A DNA stretch of 64,000 nt from Mucilaginibacter robiniae (GCF_012849215.1 NZ_CP051682.1:4278001-4342000), one strand, 5' to 3'; positions 1 to 9,482 are shown, counted from the first letter of the stretch. Notes: generated from the letters alone by a model not told the origin. Numbers and translations are program-made.

Positions 1-980
1 GCTTTGTAAGTCTTGTTAGCTTCGGGTAGTATATAGAAAGTTCCCATACCCAAATGCTGTGAGGTAAAGTTAGCTACCACTTTATCCTCATTATCTGTTA
101 CGGTACCTTTGACATCAATGCTCATACCATTAGGGCTAATAGCTTTTAACCCAACTTTAGAACGAACGCCAGTTACTAAATCGCCGCCCTCCGGAAAAAA
201 TTGTAAATCATCATTGCCTAAGGCTGTTTTTAGCGAAAAGCTCTGAGTAGATTGTTTACGATTACCTAAATCAACTACGGTTATCAATCGTGCTGCCCTT
301 AGTTCATTTGCATTTTTTACCTCTGCAATATTAACATTGATGTAGCCATTAGCATTAGTAGTGCCTTTGCCTTTAGCTAGTTCTCCATTATCGTTCTCAA
401 CCGTCCAGGTAACTTTGCGATTGCCATAAGGAGCACCTTCCTGATTTTGGTATTTTATTCGAGCATCAAACTTGTTGGAACCCGGCTTATTTGGATAGTT
501 AACATGAGTAACTACACTATTGTTAATAGCATCGCCAATACTGATGGTTTTGTTAAAAAAATAAGCGGGTTCATTGTTAGTCATCCACTTTGTATAAGCA
601 CGTATCCGGTAATTACCTTCTCGGTAGCTTTTTTCGAACAGTGGAATGGTACCCCATGCCATACCATTTCGTACTTGCATCTTCAACGATTGCACCAGCG
701 AGTCTGTACCGCTTATAATATCAACATATAATATCTTGCTGATGGCCGATGGCATATGCAACTGGGTAGTAACGTAAGCCTTAAACCAAATACTATCACC
801 TACGGCATAATAAGGCTTATCAAAATGCAGGTAAACCTTTTCATCAGGGCGTTCATCTAAATATTTTTGAGATTTATCAATTATAGTATTTAAATCAACA
901 CTATCGGTTTGTGCATGGGCTGTTAATGAACCAGTAGTAATGATTAGCCCTAAGGCAGACAAGAAGGTACAAATTTTCAT
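1..980 (-). CDS. MG2-type outer-membrane/surface protein, N-terminal part, cut by window edge
   Basis: The reading frame starts at an ATG (978-980) and stays open to the window edge, giving about 326 residues of a longer protein. It begins with a signal peptide ending near TAHAQ. It then shows the motif DEKVYLHFDKPYYAVGDS, typical of the macroglobulin-like MG2 domain found at the start of large Bacteroidota surface proteins, often followed by a TonB-dependent-receptor plug. Further beta-rich segments follow (for example FFPEGGDLVTGVRSKVGLKA, also typical of this family). Its likely place is the periplasm or outer membrane, possibly in export or binding of large substrates; this is inferred from family resemblance. 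The rest of the gene, including any plug domain, lies outside the window. Confidence 0.75.
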   Translation of the reverse strand, partial: MKICTFLSALGLIITTGSLTAHAQTDSVDLNTIIDKSQKYLDERPDEKVYLHFDKPYYAVGDSIWFKAYVTTQLHMPSAISKILYVDIISGTDSLVQSLKMQVRNGMAWGTIPLFEKSYREGNYRIRAYTKWMTNNEPAYFFNKTISIGDAINNSVVTHVNYPNKPGSNKFDARIKYQNQEGAPYGNRKVTWTVENDNGELAKGKGTTNANGYINVNIAEVKNANELRAARLITVVDLGNRKQSTQSFSLKTALGNDDLQFFPEGGDLVTGVRSKVGLKAISPNGMSIDVKGTVTDNEDKVVANFTSQHLGMGTFYILPEANKTYK

Positions 981-1162
981 CAATCAATCAGGAATAAATG
1001 TATGCGGCTAAATTTAAGTGATTGCAGGCATAGCCCATTGTAAAAGCAGGAATATTTAACAGATTTTTACAAATGAGCTATGCTATTAATGATAGTATAA
1101 CTACAATATCACTCCAAATATTATGTACGCAACTGCTGATTTATGCTGATTGCGGCATTAGC

Positions 1163-2425
1163 TTACATTTCAATCATAACTAATTGAGCTGTGTTACGGC
1201 TAAGTTGTTCAAGCAGTACTGTTTTGCCGCTGGTAAGCTCGTGTATAGTGTTAGGCTGATAGTGGCGCAAAGTTAATAAAGTTAAGTGCTGATTATATTT
1301 AACTTTAAAGCTGGTAGTTAATTGTTGCAGTAGAGGTTCAAAACGCATATCCTGATAATCAAAGCAGACTGATAAGCTGAGTGCAGACGTTTGTAATACA
1401 TTAATCTTAACCTGATTTTTAGCAAACAGGTTATAAACAAAACTAAGGTGATTTTCAGATATAAAGGAGTGATCTTTTGCAGCTATGGATAGTAATACTT
1501 GATTTCGCTTAACAATAATAATGGGTTTGTCGTATTGCTGAACAGACACTTCAGAAATTATGGTTCCAGGAGCATCAGGATTATTAAAGGGCTTTACCAA
1601 TAATGGAATGCCGGTATTTTGTAAAGGTTTTATCGTTTTCGGGTGAATCACTGTTGCACCATAGTAAGTCATCTCCATAGCTTCATTATACGATAGGGAA
1701 TCAAACTTAATCGTATCAGCAAAAAGCTTAGGGTCGGCATTTAATACGCCCGATACATCTTTCCAGGTAGTTACCGATTCGGCTTGCAGGCAAGATGCTA
1801 TAATAGATGCCGTATAATCTGAACCTTCACGACCTAATGTGGTTGTAAAGTTTTCGGAAGTACCGCCTAAAAAGCCCTGAGTAACTACCAAACCTTTTTG
1901 AAGTAGGGCGGGTATGTCTTTTTGTATAACTTGGCAGGTTTTATCCCAATCTACAACACCTTCTCGGTAAGAATTGTCGGTGTGTATGTATCCTCGAATA
2001 TCCAGCCATTGACTGGCAATTCCAGCTTGCTGTAAATAGGCATTTACAATACGGGTAGATAGCAATTCGCCGATAGATACCAGTTGATCATAAATGAAAT
2101 CAAAACTATCCTGGGGCTCATCTTCCAACATCCAATCAATTTCTACAAATGTATTGGCAATCTCATCAAAAACAGGTGATGAGCTATCAAACAGCTCATG
2201 CATGATGGAAAAATGGTACTGCTTAATTTCCTCATATAGTTCTTGTATGTTGTCAGTTTGATAGAAGTAAGCTTTAGCCAGCTTTTCCAAACCATTTGTG
2301 GTTTTACCCATAGCTGATACCACAACTATCAGCTGCTCATGTGCAAATTGCTTTACAATATGGGCTAAATTACTTACCCCGGCAGCATCTTTAACTGATG
2401 CACCGCCAAATTTAAAAACCTGCAT
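1163..2425 (-). CDS. lysC: aspartate kinase (monofunctional)
   Basis: Phosphorylates aspartate to aspartyl phosphate, the first step toward lysine, threonine, methionine and diaminopimelate. The protein opens with the aspartokinase signature KFGGASV at residues 5-11. The catalytic-domain segments TTLGREGSDYTAS and GATVIHPKTIKP are clear, and the last 130 or so residues have the size and pattern of ACT regulatory domains. At 420 residues it fits a monofunctional enzyme, not a fusion with homoserine dehydrogenase. Its ATG overlaps the stop of the upstream lipoprotein gene by one base (TAATG), so the two are probably translationally coupled. Which amino acid inhibits it cannot be read from the sequence. 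Confidence 0.93.
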   Translation of the reverse strand: MQVFKFGGASVKDAAGVSNLAHIVKQFAHEQLIVVVSAMGKTTNGLEKLAKAYFYQTDNIQELYEEIKQYHFSIMHELFDSSSPVFDEIANTFVEIDWMLEDEPQDSFDFIYDQLVSIGELLSTRIVNAYLQQAGIASQWLDIRGYIHTDNSYREGVVDWDKTCQVIQKDIPALLQKGLVVTQGFLGGTSENFTTTLGREGSDYTASIIASCLQAESVTTWKDVSGVLNADPKLFADTIKFDSLSYNEAMEMTYYGATVIHPKTIKPLQNTGIPLLVKPFNNPDAPGTIISEVSVQQYDKPIIIVKRNQVLLSIAAKDHSFISENHLSFVYNLFAKNQVKINVLQTSALSLSVCFDYQDMRFEPLLQQLTTSFKVKYNQHLTLLTLRHYQPNTIHELTSGKTVLLEQLSRNTAQLVMIEM

Positions 2426-3225
2426 TATTTTAAGTATTGTGCTGTGATAGTATTGGGCTTAAGCAGTGTTTTAATTTGTCCGTAAGGTATGGTGATAGTA
2501 GTAGTACCTGCGGCAAATGGTTTTATCTCGGTTGGGTTGTATAGAAAATCAATACCTACTGGTGTAATCAGGTAATTATCATTCAAGCTGAACTGGCCAT
2601 TTTTAAAAAAGTAATCTTGGCTTAAAGATGCTGTAGGGTACAGGTTTTCTTCTTTCCTGAATATCTTATCGGCAACCTTGGTAAGCTCGGTCTGATAATC
2701 TGGTTTTAAAATATCATTTAAGGTGACTTTTTTACCTGATTTAGTATTCCAGTTGATGTAGTGCGTCGTACTGGTACCATGTGCACCGCCGTTAAACAAA
2801 TAACCAGTTAATGCTACAGACGTAAAGCTGGAATCCTGTCGAATAACGCTGGCTTTTCCTGTCATTTCAAACGTTATGTTAGATGACGGATTTTTTTGTT
2901 TGAAAGCTTTATAATCATTCATGAAAGCCCATGTTAGTTGCTGAATGCCAGCTACACCACGTTTGTTATCCAGCAGTAAAGCTAATCGCGTAACAACAGA
3001 ATCATTCAGATTGCCGGCTTTATCAAAAGCTGGATATTGAAAATAGGCTATTGTACATTTTTTATCCGGTTTACTGCCGCAGTCATCAGCTTTTTGCTTT
3101 ACCGACTTGTAAGTATATGTTAAAGTATCAGTAGTAATAGCTGCTTTTACATCAGGTGCATGATTTTGAATGCAAGCCGACATACCAATAGCCGGCAGTA
3201 TAAATAGCAAATGTTTAATTGTCAT
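2425..3225 (-). CDS. DUF3298/DUF4163-type lipoprotein
   Basis: A 266-residue protein with a lipoprotein signal peptide: a hydrophobic start, then the lipobox-like GMSAC with the acylated Cys near residue 17. The body matches the RsiV-like pattern of DUF4163 followed by DUF3298, including FNGGAHGTSTTHYINWN and a C-terminal beta region ending in TITIPYGQIKTLLKP. Related domains occur in periplasmic parts of anti-sigma factors and in peptidoglycan deacetylase PdaC. A function here is not known. It sits between a GNAT acetyltransferase and aspartate kinase on the same strand with almost no spacing, so the block 4391-1163 is probably one operon. Confidence 0.7.
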   Translation of the reverse strand: MTIKHLLFILPAIGMSACIQNHAPDVKAAITTDTLTYTYKSVKQKADDCGSKPDKKCTIAYFQYPAFDKAGNLNDSVVTRLALLLDNKRGVAGIQQLTWAFMNDYKAFKQKNPSSNITFEMTGKASVIRQDSSFTSVALTGYLFNGGAHGTSTTHYINWNTKSGKKVTLNDILKPDYQTELTKVADKIFRKEENLYPTASLSQDYFFKNGQFSLNDNYLITPVGIDFLYNPTEIKPFAAGTTTITIPYGQIKTLLKPNTITAQYLK

Positions 3226-3227
3226 GA

Positions 3228-3698
3228 TTATTGGTAATCTAAAATCTGTTGTTTGGATAATGAGGCATTAAGCCAGCCAGCTTCTAATCCAGCTTCGTAT
3301 TTATGGTAAAAGTTTATGGCAGGTTCATTCCAATCCAATACTTGCCATACCATACCATTAAACCCAAGTTCCTGTGCTTCCTGTATCAGGCGGTTGAATA
3401 GCATTTTGCCAATGCCTTGACCACGCATATTTTCGGTTACAATTAAATCTTCCAAATATAACCGACAGCCTTTCCAGGTAGAGTAACGAATGTAATATAA
3501 GGCAAAGCCTACTATTAGGTTATCTACTTCTACTACAAATGCTTTCCAAACCGGGTTTTGGCCAAAACCGGCATCTTCAAATTCAGGCAGCGTTACGGTT
3601 ACTTCCTGAGGGGCACGCTCATATAAAGCTAGTTCATGAATCAAGTCCATTAAGCGTGGACAGTCTTCTTTTTTAGCTACTCTTAAATGTGGCTGCAT
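3228..3698 (-). CDS. GNAT family N-acetyltransferase (diamine acetyltransferase-like)
   Basis: A 156-residue single-domain GNAT enzyme, which transfers an acetyl group from acetyl-CoA to an amine. The acetyl-CoA pyrophosphate-binding loop is visible as RGQGIGKMLF near residue 95. It follows the beta-4 strand segment LYLEDLIVTENM, which together with WNEPAINFYHKY resembles the spermidine/spermine (SSAT-like) and thialysine acetyltransferase subfamily. The substrate is inferred only from this likeness. It lies two bases upstream of the DUF3298 lipoprotein gene and just downstream of the yggS-type gene in the same direction. Confidence 0.85.
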   Translation of the reverse strand: MQPHLRVAKKEDCPRLMDLIHELALYERAPQEVTVTLPEFEDAGFGQNPVWKAFVVEVDNLIVGFALYYIRYSTWKGCRLYLEDLIVTENMRGQGIGKMLFNRLIQEAQELGFNGMVWQVLDWNEPAINFYHKYEAGLEAGWLNASLSKQQILDYQ

Positions 3699-3701
3699 AA
3701 A

Positions 3702-4391
3702 TTAGTTATTTTTCCAATGTTTAATTACGCGCTCACCGAATATAGTACTGCCCAAGCGTACCATATTACTGCCTTGTTCAATAGCTATTTTGTAATCGGC
3801 TGACATACCCATCGATAAAATTTCAAAAAAATCTTCTCTGCGGAAAAAGCTTTGTTTAATGCCGTTAAAGAAAGTATGTAATTCATAAAACTCTTCTTTA
3901 ATCTGCTTCTCATTGTCAGTATTGGTGGCTATGCCCATTAAACCACAAATACGTATATGCTTTAATGCCGTAAACTCTTCCGAGCGCAGCAACTCAATAG
4001 CCTCATCAAAACCCAAACCGAATTTGGTTTCTTCATCAGCAATGTATATCTGCAAAAGACAATCAATCACCCGATTGTTTTTTTCGGCATGTTTGTTAAT
4101 TTCCTGCAACAACTTCAAACTATCAACCGAGTGAATTAGGTTGATGAAAGGGGCAATGTATTTAACCTTGTTGCTTTGCAGGTGGCCTATAAGGTGCCAC
4201 TGAATATCTTTAGGTAACTGTTCATGCTTTTCTACAAGTTCCTGTACCTGGTTCTCACCAAAAATACGCTGCCCGGCATTATAGGCTTCTTCCAGTTCAT
4301 TCACCGGCTTGGTTTTGGATACGGCAACCAGGGTTACCTTAATAGTATCCATTTCGTTTTTCAAACGGGTAATGTTATCAGTAATACTCAT
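3702..4391 (-). CDS. YggS/PLPBP family pyridoxal phosphate-binding protein
   Basis: A 229-residue protein of the family that binds PLP without a known catalytic reaction and helps balance vitamin B6 and some amino-acid pools. The PLP lysine lies in the N-terminal segment VTLVAVSKTKP. Other conserved blocks are FGENQVQEL, WHLIGHLQSNK and the phosphate-binding region LSMGMSADYKIAIEQGS. Length and order fit the family. It is the first gene of a leftward run and is divergent from the DUF4296 lipoprotein gene, with only 45 bp between the starts. Confidence 0.92.
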   Translation of the reverse strand: MSITDNITRLKNEMDTIKVTLVAVSKTKPVNELEEAYNAGQRIFGENQVQELVEKHEQLPKDIQWHLIGHLQSNKVKYIAPFINLIHSVDSLKLLQEINKHAEKNNRVIDCLLQIYIADEETKFGLGFDEAIELLRSEEFTALKHIRICGLMGIATNTDNEKQIKEEFYELHTFFNGIKQSFFRREDFFEILSMGMSADYKIAIEQGSNMVRLGSTIFGERVIKHWKNN

Positions 4392-4436
4392 TTAATGCGT
4401 AATTTTGCAAATAATTAATCGCCGCTAAATTACAGA

Positions 4437-4808
4437 ATGCGTATATATAAAATCTTGTTTTTTTTAGTATTGGTTTTTTTCTCGTGCAGCAGTAAAACAC
4501 CACCAGGTATATTAACACCTGAGCAAATGACCGATGTATTAATCGAAGTACACTTAATTGATGGGCAGATGCTGGTTAAGCCACAAGCGCCCGACACCTT
4601 GTATAAATATGGTATGGGGCAGTATATAATGGCTTTTAAGCAGCATCATACCGACAGCGCGCAGTTTAGAAGAAGTTTTATATACTACTCCCGTAAACCC
4701 GACCAGTTAAGTGATATTTACGAGAAGGTGATTAAGAACATTCAAAGTAAAAACGATTCATTGACAAAATCTATTTCTAAACAACAAAATGCTTTACCCC
4801 GAAAATAG
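4437..4808 (+). CDS. DUF4296 lipoprotein
   Basis: A 123-residue lipoprotein. The signal segment ends in FFSCSS, with the probable acylated Cys near residue 17. The mature part matches the DUF4296 pattern: LTPEQMTDVLIEVHLIDGQ, then a segment on the order of ..YKYGMGQYIMAFKQHHTDSAQFRRS. The family is confined largely to Bacteroidota and has no assigned function. Its 3' end overlaps the start of mutS2 by 20 bases in another frame, so the pair is probably cotranscribed. That does not by itself link it to DNA repair. Confidence 0.8.
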   Translation: MRIYKILFFLVLVFFSCSSKTPPGILTPEQMTDVLIEVHLIDGQMLVKPQAPDTLYKYGMGQYIMAFKQHHTDSAQFRRSFIYYSRKPDQLSDIYEKVIKNIQSKNDSLTKSISKQQNALPRK

Positions 4809-7152
4809 TACAGAAAAATTAGGGTTTACCGAGGTAAAGGAACTAATAAAAGCACATTGCCTGAGCAGTATGGGCCAGCAGATGGTTGATAAAATTCAGG
4901 TAATGAACAACTATGAGCAGATACGTAAGTTTCTGAGTCAGGCCAGCGAGTTCAAAAGTATTTTACAGAATGATGCTGCGTTACCAATCAATCATTTTTT
5001 TGATATCAAAACACTGGCTAATAAAGCTCGCATTGAAGGTGCGTTTTTGTCTGAAGAAGAGTTTTTCCAGATACAGGCATCGTTAAGTACCGTATTTGCC
5101 GTAATCGGCTATTTTAATGAGCGCGAAGGTCAGTACCCTAACTTGGAGGCTTTGTTTGAGCATTTGCCCATAGAAAAAGCTATTTTGAAAAAAATTGATC
5201 AGATAATAGATAACAAAGGTAAAATACGGCCCAATGCATCAAGGGATTTATTGGAAATTACTTCAGGTATTGCCAAAGCAGAGCAGGACGCACGTCGTAA
5301 AATTGATCAGATATTTAAAAGTGCAACTGGCAACGGCTGGACGGCCGATGGTACATTAACGGTACGTGATGGCCGTTTATGTATCCCATTACTGGCTGAA
5401 AATAAACGTAAGCTAAAAGGCTTTATTCACGATGAATCGGCTACCGGCCAAACGGTCTACATGGAACCGGAGGAGGTGTTTAGTTTGAATAATCGTATTC
5501 GTGATCTGGAATTTGAACGCCGTCGTGAAATTATTAAAATATTAACGCAGTTAACTGACGAACTGCGTCCTTATGTACCCTTGCTGTTATCGTACCATGG
5601 CTTATTAACCAAGTTAGATTTTGTGCGTGCAAAAGCCTTATTTGCCATTGATATTGAGGCCGAGATGCCAGGTGTGGTTAGTGAAGCCAAGATTCGATTG
5701 ATTAATGCCCGGCATCCATTACTGTTTTTAAGCTTTAAAAAAGAGCAGAAAATTGTAGTGCCATTGAATATGCAGATTGATGAAGGTGTACGCATCATTA
5801 CGGTATCAGGGCCAAACGCAGGTGGTAAGTCAGTTTGTATGAAAACTGTAGGCTTGCTGCAAATGATGGTGCAGGCAGGTTTATTGATACCAGCCGATGC
5901 TAACAGTACAGTAGGGGTATTTAAACAGATGTTTGTGGATATTGGTGATGACCAATCCATCGAAAGCGATTTAAGTACTTATAGTGCACATTTATCCAAA
6001 ATGAAGCATTTTGTAGAAAATGCTAGTGGTAAAACCTTAATATTAATTGACGAATTCGGTACGGGTACCGACCCACAGTTCGGTGGCCCTATTGCTGAAG
6101 CGGTTTTAGAGGCCTTAAATCAGAAGAAAGTTAAGGGCATGGTGACCACGCATTATTCTAACCTGAAAATATTCTCAAGTAATACTGAGGGGATAGAAAA
6201 TGCTTCCATGTTGTTTGATAATGTGCAAATGAAACCTTTATATCAGTTGGATATTGGTAAACCAGGTAGTTCATACGCTTTCGAAATAGCGCAAAAAATA
6301 GGATTGCCTCAAAATGTACTTAATCTGGCAAAAAATAAGATTAGTAGCGGTCAGAAAAAGGTGGACACTCTGCTAGTGGATTTAGAGCGGGAGAAAAAAG
6401 AGATTTACGATAATAAAGTAAAGCTAGATACCCAACAACGCCGAGTAAATAACCTGTTAGCTGAAAACGAGAAATTAAAAAGTTATTTAGAAGAAAATCA
6501 AAAAGCATTAATACGCGAAGCTAAACAACAAGCTAAAGAAATTATTACCAATGCTAATAAACTAGTTGAAAATACCATTGCCGAAATCAAAAGCAACCAG
6601 GCAGATAAAGAAAAAACCCGTAATCTGCGTGAAAAATTAAACCGGGAGTTGCAGAGAAATACTGTTAAGGCAGAACCTGTACCAAAGCCTGCTGCTAATG
6701 ATGAAGAATTAAAAGCTGGTGATTGGGTGAAGTTAACCGATTCAGACACAACAGGACAGGTGATTGAGATAGCTAAAGACAATGTAATTATCGCTATTGG
6801 CGACTTACGTACAGTAGCTAAGCGCAAGCGTGTGCAAAAAATATCTCGTAAAGATGTACCTAAAGATATTCGCCGCAGCTTTAGTTCTACTACTAATGAT
6901 ATGGCCGGTTTTAACCCAGAGATTGATGTACGTGGAATGCGGGGAGAAGATGCTTTACAAGCTATTGAACGCCTGATGGATCGAGCTATTATGATGGGCT
7001 TCGGCAACTTGAAAATTATTCATGGCAAAGGCGATGGTATTTTGCGCAAGCTCATAAGAAATTACTTCAAGAAGTACGATCAGGTAAGCCGTATGGAAGA
7101 CGAGCATCAGGATAGGGGAGGCGATGGTATTACTTACGTTTACTTTAGATAA
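4789..7152 (+). CDS. mutS2: MutS2 family ATPase with Smr domain
   Basis: A 787-residue MutS2 protein. Family members suppress homologous recombination or act on collided ribosomes. The ATPase Walker A motif GPNAGGKS is near residue 340 and the Walker B block LILIDEFGTGTDP near residue 420. Both sit in the MutS C-terminal domain, after the helical core. A long charged coiled coil follows at about residues 510-630. The last 80 or so residues form an Smr domain with the DVRG motif (EIDVRGMRGEDA) and HGKGDG, a slight variant of the usual HGKGTG. There is no N-terminal mismatch-recognition domain, which separates it from MutS. The start overlaps the preceding lipoprotein gene. Confidence 0.95.
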   Translation: MLYPENSTEKLGFTEVKELIKAHCLSSMGQQMVDKIQVMNNYEQIRKFLSQASEFKSILQNDAALPINHFFDIKTLANKARIEGAFLSEEEFFQIQASLSTVFAVIGYFNEREGQYPNLEALFEHLPIEKAILKKIDQIIDNKGKIRPNASRDLLEITSGIAKAEQDARRKIDQIFKSATGNGWTADGTLTVRDGRLCIPLLAENKRKLKGFIHDESATGQTVYMEPEEVFSLNNRIRDLEFERRREIIKILTQLTDELRPYVPLLLSYHGLLTKLDFVRAKALFAIDIEAEMPGVVSEAKIRLINARHPLLFLSFKKEQKIVVPLNMQIDEGVRIITVSGPNAGGKSVCMKTVGLLQMMVQAGLLIPADANSTVGVFKQMFVDIGDDQSIESDLSTYSAHLSKMKHFVENASGKTLILIDEFGTGTDPQFGGPIAEAVLEALNQKKVKGMVTTHYSNLKIFSSNTEGIENASMLFDNVQMKPLYQLDIGKPGSSYAFEIAQKIGLPQNVLNLAKNKISSGQKKVDTLLVDLEREKKEIYDNKVKLDTQQRRVNNLLAENEKLKSYLEENQKALIREAKQQAKEIITNANKLVENTIAEIKSNQADKEKTRNLREKLNRELQRNTVKAEPVPKPAANDEELKAGDWVKLTDSDTTGQVIEIAKDNVIIAIGDLRTVAKRKRVQKISRKDVPKDIRRSFSSTTNDMAGFNPEIDVRGMRGEDALQAIERLMDRAIMMGFGNLKIIHGKGDGILRKLIRNYFKKYDQVSRMEDEHQDRGGDGITYVYFR

Positions 7153-7245
7153 ATTATAGGGAAACTAAATTATAATTGTACAGGCATCTATTAAAAGCAA
7201 AGCTACTGCTGATAATAGGTGCCTTAAATTTTTAAATAATACCTA

Positions 7246-7407
7246 CTATCTATCATCCTTAGGGCAGCTTTTACAGCGTTTGCCTTTTTTATATTTTTTG
7301 CAGCATTTTTTATAATCGCAGTCTAGCTGAAAAGTAAACTCTTTAGCAAACATTTGCTCAAGCTGCAAACTAAATTCGGTTGGTTTGTTATCTATTTCGT
7401 TACTCAT
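7246..7407 (-). CDS. small Cys/Lys-rich protein (53 residues)
   Basis: A short minus-strand frame with an ATG start and TAG stop. It has an ordinary N-terminal half (MSNEIDNKPTEFSLQLEQMF) and a basic, cysteine-rich tail with five Cys: one in CDYKKCC, its paired CC, and two in RCKSC. The clustering of Cys with Lys looks like a small metal-binding or redox-sensitive knuckle, but I do not recognise a named family. It sits alone between mutS2 and the esterase gene on the opposite strand, and fills what would otherwise be an empty gap. Coding status is inferred from composition and the clean frame. Confidence 0.6.
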   Translation of the reverse strand: MSNEIDNKPTEFSLQLEQMFAKEFTFQLDCDYKKCCKKYKKGKRCKSCPKDDR

Positions 7408-7472
7408 CACTTTACGGCGTAAAGGTAGTTTATAATTATTCTAAATAAAACAATAACTTAAAAAAGTTCACT

Positions 7473-8558
7473 ATGCGGAAATTGTTTTACTCGGTTCTTT
7501 CAATTGTCATTAGTTTAAGTGCTAGTAAGGCGCAAAACAAGGTGGTAAAAAGCACAGATACCAGCCATATCCACTATATGGGGCGTATCATGATGCAGCC
7601 AGATAGTTCTGTACAATTAGCTTGGTCGGGCACCAGTGTAGTTATTGATTTTAACAGTTCGAAGGTGGAAGCTTGGCTACGTGATGAAGGGACCACCAAC
7701 TATTATAACGTTATTGTTGATGGTAGAGTAGTCAACAGAATACACCCGAGCACTACTAAACAGCTATATACATTAGTTACTGGTTTACCCGAGGGCCGGC
7801 ATAAATTGGAGTTATTTAAACGTACGGAATGGGCCATGGGAAAAACTTGGTTTTATGGCTTTCAGTTAGATACCAATGCTGTGATATTACCCGCACCGTT
7901 TACTAAAAAACGGAAAATTGAATTTTTTGGTAATTCCATCACTTGCGGTTATGCAGTTATTGATAGTACAGGAAAAGATAGAGGTACTGGCGAGTTTGAG
8001 GATAATTATAGTAGCTATGCAGCTATTACAGCCCGCCACTACGATGCTGAATATTATTGTACAGCTAAAAGCGGTATTGGTGTAATGATTAGCTGGTTCC
8101 CGCTCATCATGCCTGAGATGTATAACCGACTAGATGCCAATGACTCGCAAAGCCGTTGGGATTTTAGCAAATATACGCCTGATGTAGTAGTAATCAACCT
8201 GTTTCAGAATGATTCATGGTTAATCAACATGCCGAATCATGAACAGTTTAAAGCACGATTTGGAACAGCAAAGCCAGCAGCTGAAACTATTATCCAAGCC
8301 TATCAGAAGTTTGTACAAACTATTCGTGCTACTTATCCGCATGCACAAATTATATGTGCTTTGGGCAACATGGATGCTACCCGAGCTGGTGCACCATGGC
8401 CTGGATATATTCAGCAAGCCGTTGCAGGCTTACATGACAATCAAATTTTTACGGTGTTTTTCCCTTACAAAAATACACCTGGTCATCCGAACGTGAAAGA
8501 GCAACAAGCCATGTCTGATATGTTGATTAAGTTTATCGACCAGAATATAAAATGGTAG
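7473..8558 (+). CDS. secreted SGNH/GDSL esterase, CE2-like
   Basis: A 361-residue secreted protein with a signal peptide ending near SASKAQ. Residues 30-140 form a beta-sandwich jelly-roll of the kind that precedes the catalytic domain in carbohydrate esterase family 2. The SGNH domain follows: the nucleophile block FFGNSITCGY near residue 151, the Asn block VVINLFQND near residue 240, and the C-terminal GHPN motif carrying the catalytic His. Family members remove acetyl groups from xylan or other plant polysaccharides outside the cell. The exact substrate is not shown. It is monocistronic and followed by a strong bidirectional terminator. Confidence 0.88.
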   Translation: MRKLFYSVLSIVISLSASKAQNKVVKSTDTSHIHYMGRIMMQPDSSVQLAWSGTSVVIDFNSSKVEAWLRDEGTTNYYNVIVDGRVVNRIHPSTTKQLYTLVTGLPEGRHKLELFKRTEWAMGKTWFYGFQLDTNAVILPAPFTKKRKIEFFGNSITCGYAVIDSTGKDRGTGEFEDNYSSYAAITARHYDAEYYCTAKSGIGVMISWFPLIMPEMYNRLDANDSQSRWDFSKYTPDVVVINLFQNDSWLINMPNHEQFKARFGTAKPAAETIIQAYQKFVQTIRATYPHAQIICALGNMDATRAGAPWPGYIQQAVAGLHDNQIFTVFFPYKNTPGHPNVKEQQAMSDMLIKFIDQNIKW

Positions 8559-8643
8559 ATAAAGAATTTAGCTCTTTTGTTATAGAGTTATTAAGTTTAT
8601 AACTTGAAAATCATTATAGTTTCAATAGAAATATAATAGGGAT

Positions 8644-8689
8644 AAAAAAGAAAAGATGATTGGTCATGACCAATCATCTTTTCTTTTTT
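8644..8689. terminator. bidirectional terminator, 46-bp perfect palindrome
   Basis: A perfect inverted repeat centred at 8666/8667, A-rich on the left and T-rich on the right. It lies between the convergent esterase and acidic-protein genes, so it can end transcription from both sides. The core reads GATGATTGGTCATGACC. Confidence 0.85.
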
Positions 8690-8708
8690 TAGTAACTGCT
8701 GTTTTTTG

Positions 8709-9344
8709 TTACTTATTGTCGTCAGGACTATTGCTGCCATAATCTGGCGTGCCGTTGTCATCTTCAGGTTTGTAATAAGCGGTACCTGGAGTATCTGAAT
8801 CATCTTGTCCTACTTTTTGGCGGTCGCCATCGTTATCGGCTGTGCCTTCTTGGTACTGCTGACCGCCGGTAGAATTTGAACTTTGGTCGCCACCTTCGTT
8901 AGGGTCAACGCCACCTACTTTTTGTTGATCTGGTGCCTCGCGGTATCCAGGCACTTCTTCTTTTCCTTCGTTCATATCTGGTGCTCCTTCTTGGTTAGTT
9001 GGTTTGAAATTATTATCTTCAGGATGTTCTTCCAAAGGCTCTGTGCGTTTGAAATAATCGTTACTGTAACCTGCGGTACGTGATGGATTAGCTAAATCAT
9101 CGCCCGAACGAGTTACATTATTTTTGTTAAAAGCTTGTCCACCCATACCTTCACTCTCATAACCAGGCTGGTTTGGGTTAACGTCATGGCTGTCGCCAAA
9201 TATATAGCTGCGCTTTAAGTCTTTTTCTTCCAGATTATCATCATCGTCCTTTACCTCATAACCCCCTGCCGGAGCATTATCGGTTTGTTCGGTATGGTGC
9301 GGATAATCTTTGGTTGGTTCATCATCATAGGGTACCATAATCAT
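8709..9344 (-). CDS. acidic, probably disordered protein of unknown function
   Basis: A 211-residue protein very rich in Asp, Glu, Asn, Gly, Pro and Gln, with almost no hydrophobic stretches and no signal peptide or membrane segment. This suggests an intrinsically disordered cytoplasmic protein. A short motif is loosely repeated (DQQKVGGVDPNEG and DRQKVGQDDSDTPG). Composition resembles stress- or desiccation-related hydrophilic proteins, but no family is recognised and this is only a suggestion. The gene stands alone, starts at 9344 (ATG, with a second ATG two codons later), and ends at the shared terminator. Confidence 0.65.
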   Translation of the reverse strand: MIMVPYDDEPTKDYPHHTEQTDNAPAGGYEVKDDDDNLEEKDLKRSYIFGDSHDVNPNQPGYESEGMGGQAFNKNNVTRSGDDLANPSRTAGYSNDYFKRTEPLEEHPEDNNFKPTNQEGAPDMNEGKEEVPGYREAPDQQKVGGVDPNEGGDQSSNSTGGQQYQEGTADNDGDRQKVGQDDSDTPGTAYYKPEDDNGTPDYGSNSPDDNK

Positions 9345-9482
9345 TCAATTTGATATATTATGATAAAGGTTAAAAGCAAAAAATTGTTTTAACTAGCTAA
9401 GCACGTTTTACAGCGTAATAATAAATAGGTAGAATAGAATAAGAAAGAAAATATACTCTGGCAGAAAAGGAGGGAAACTGAG

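Noticed and set aside
447..731. 94-residue plus-strand frame
   Set aside because: It is antisense to the MG2-type surface protein, which has a signal peptide and family motifs.
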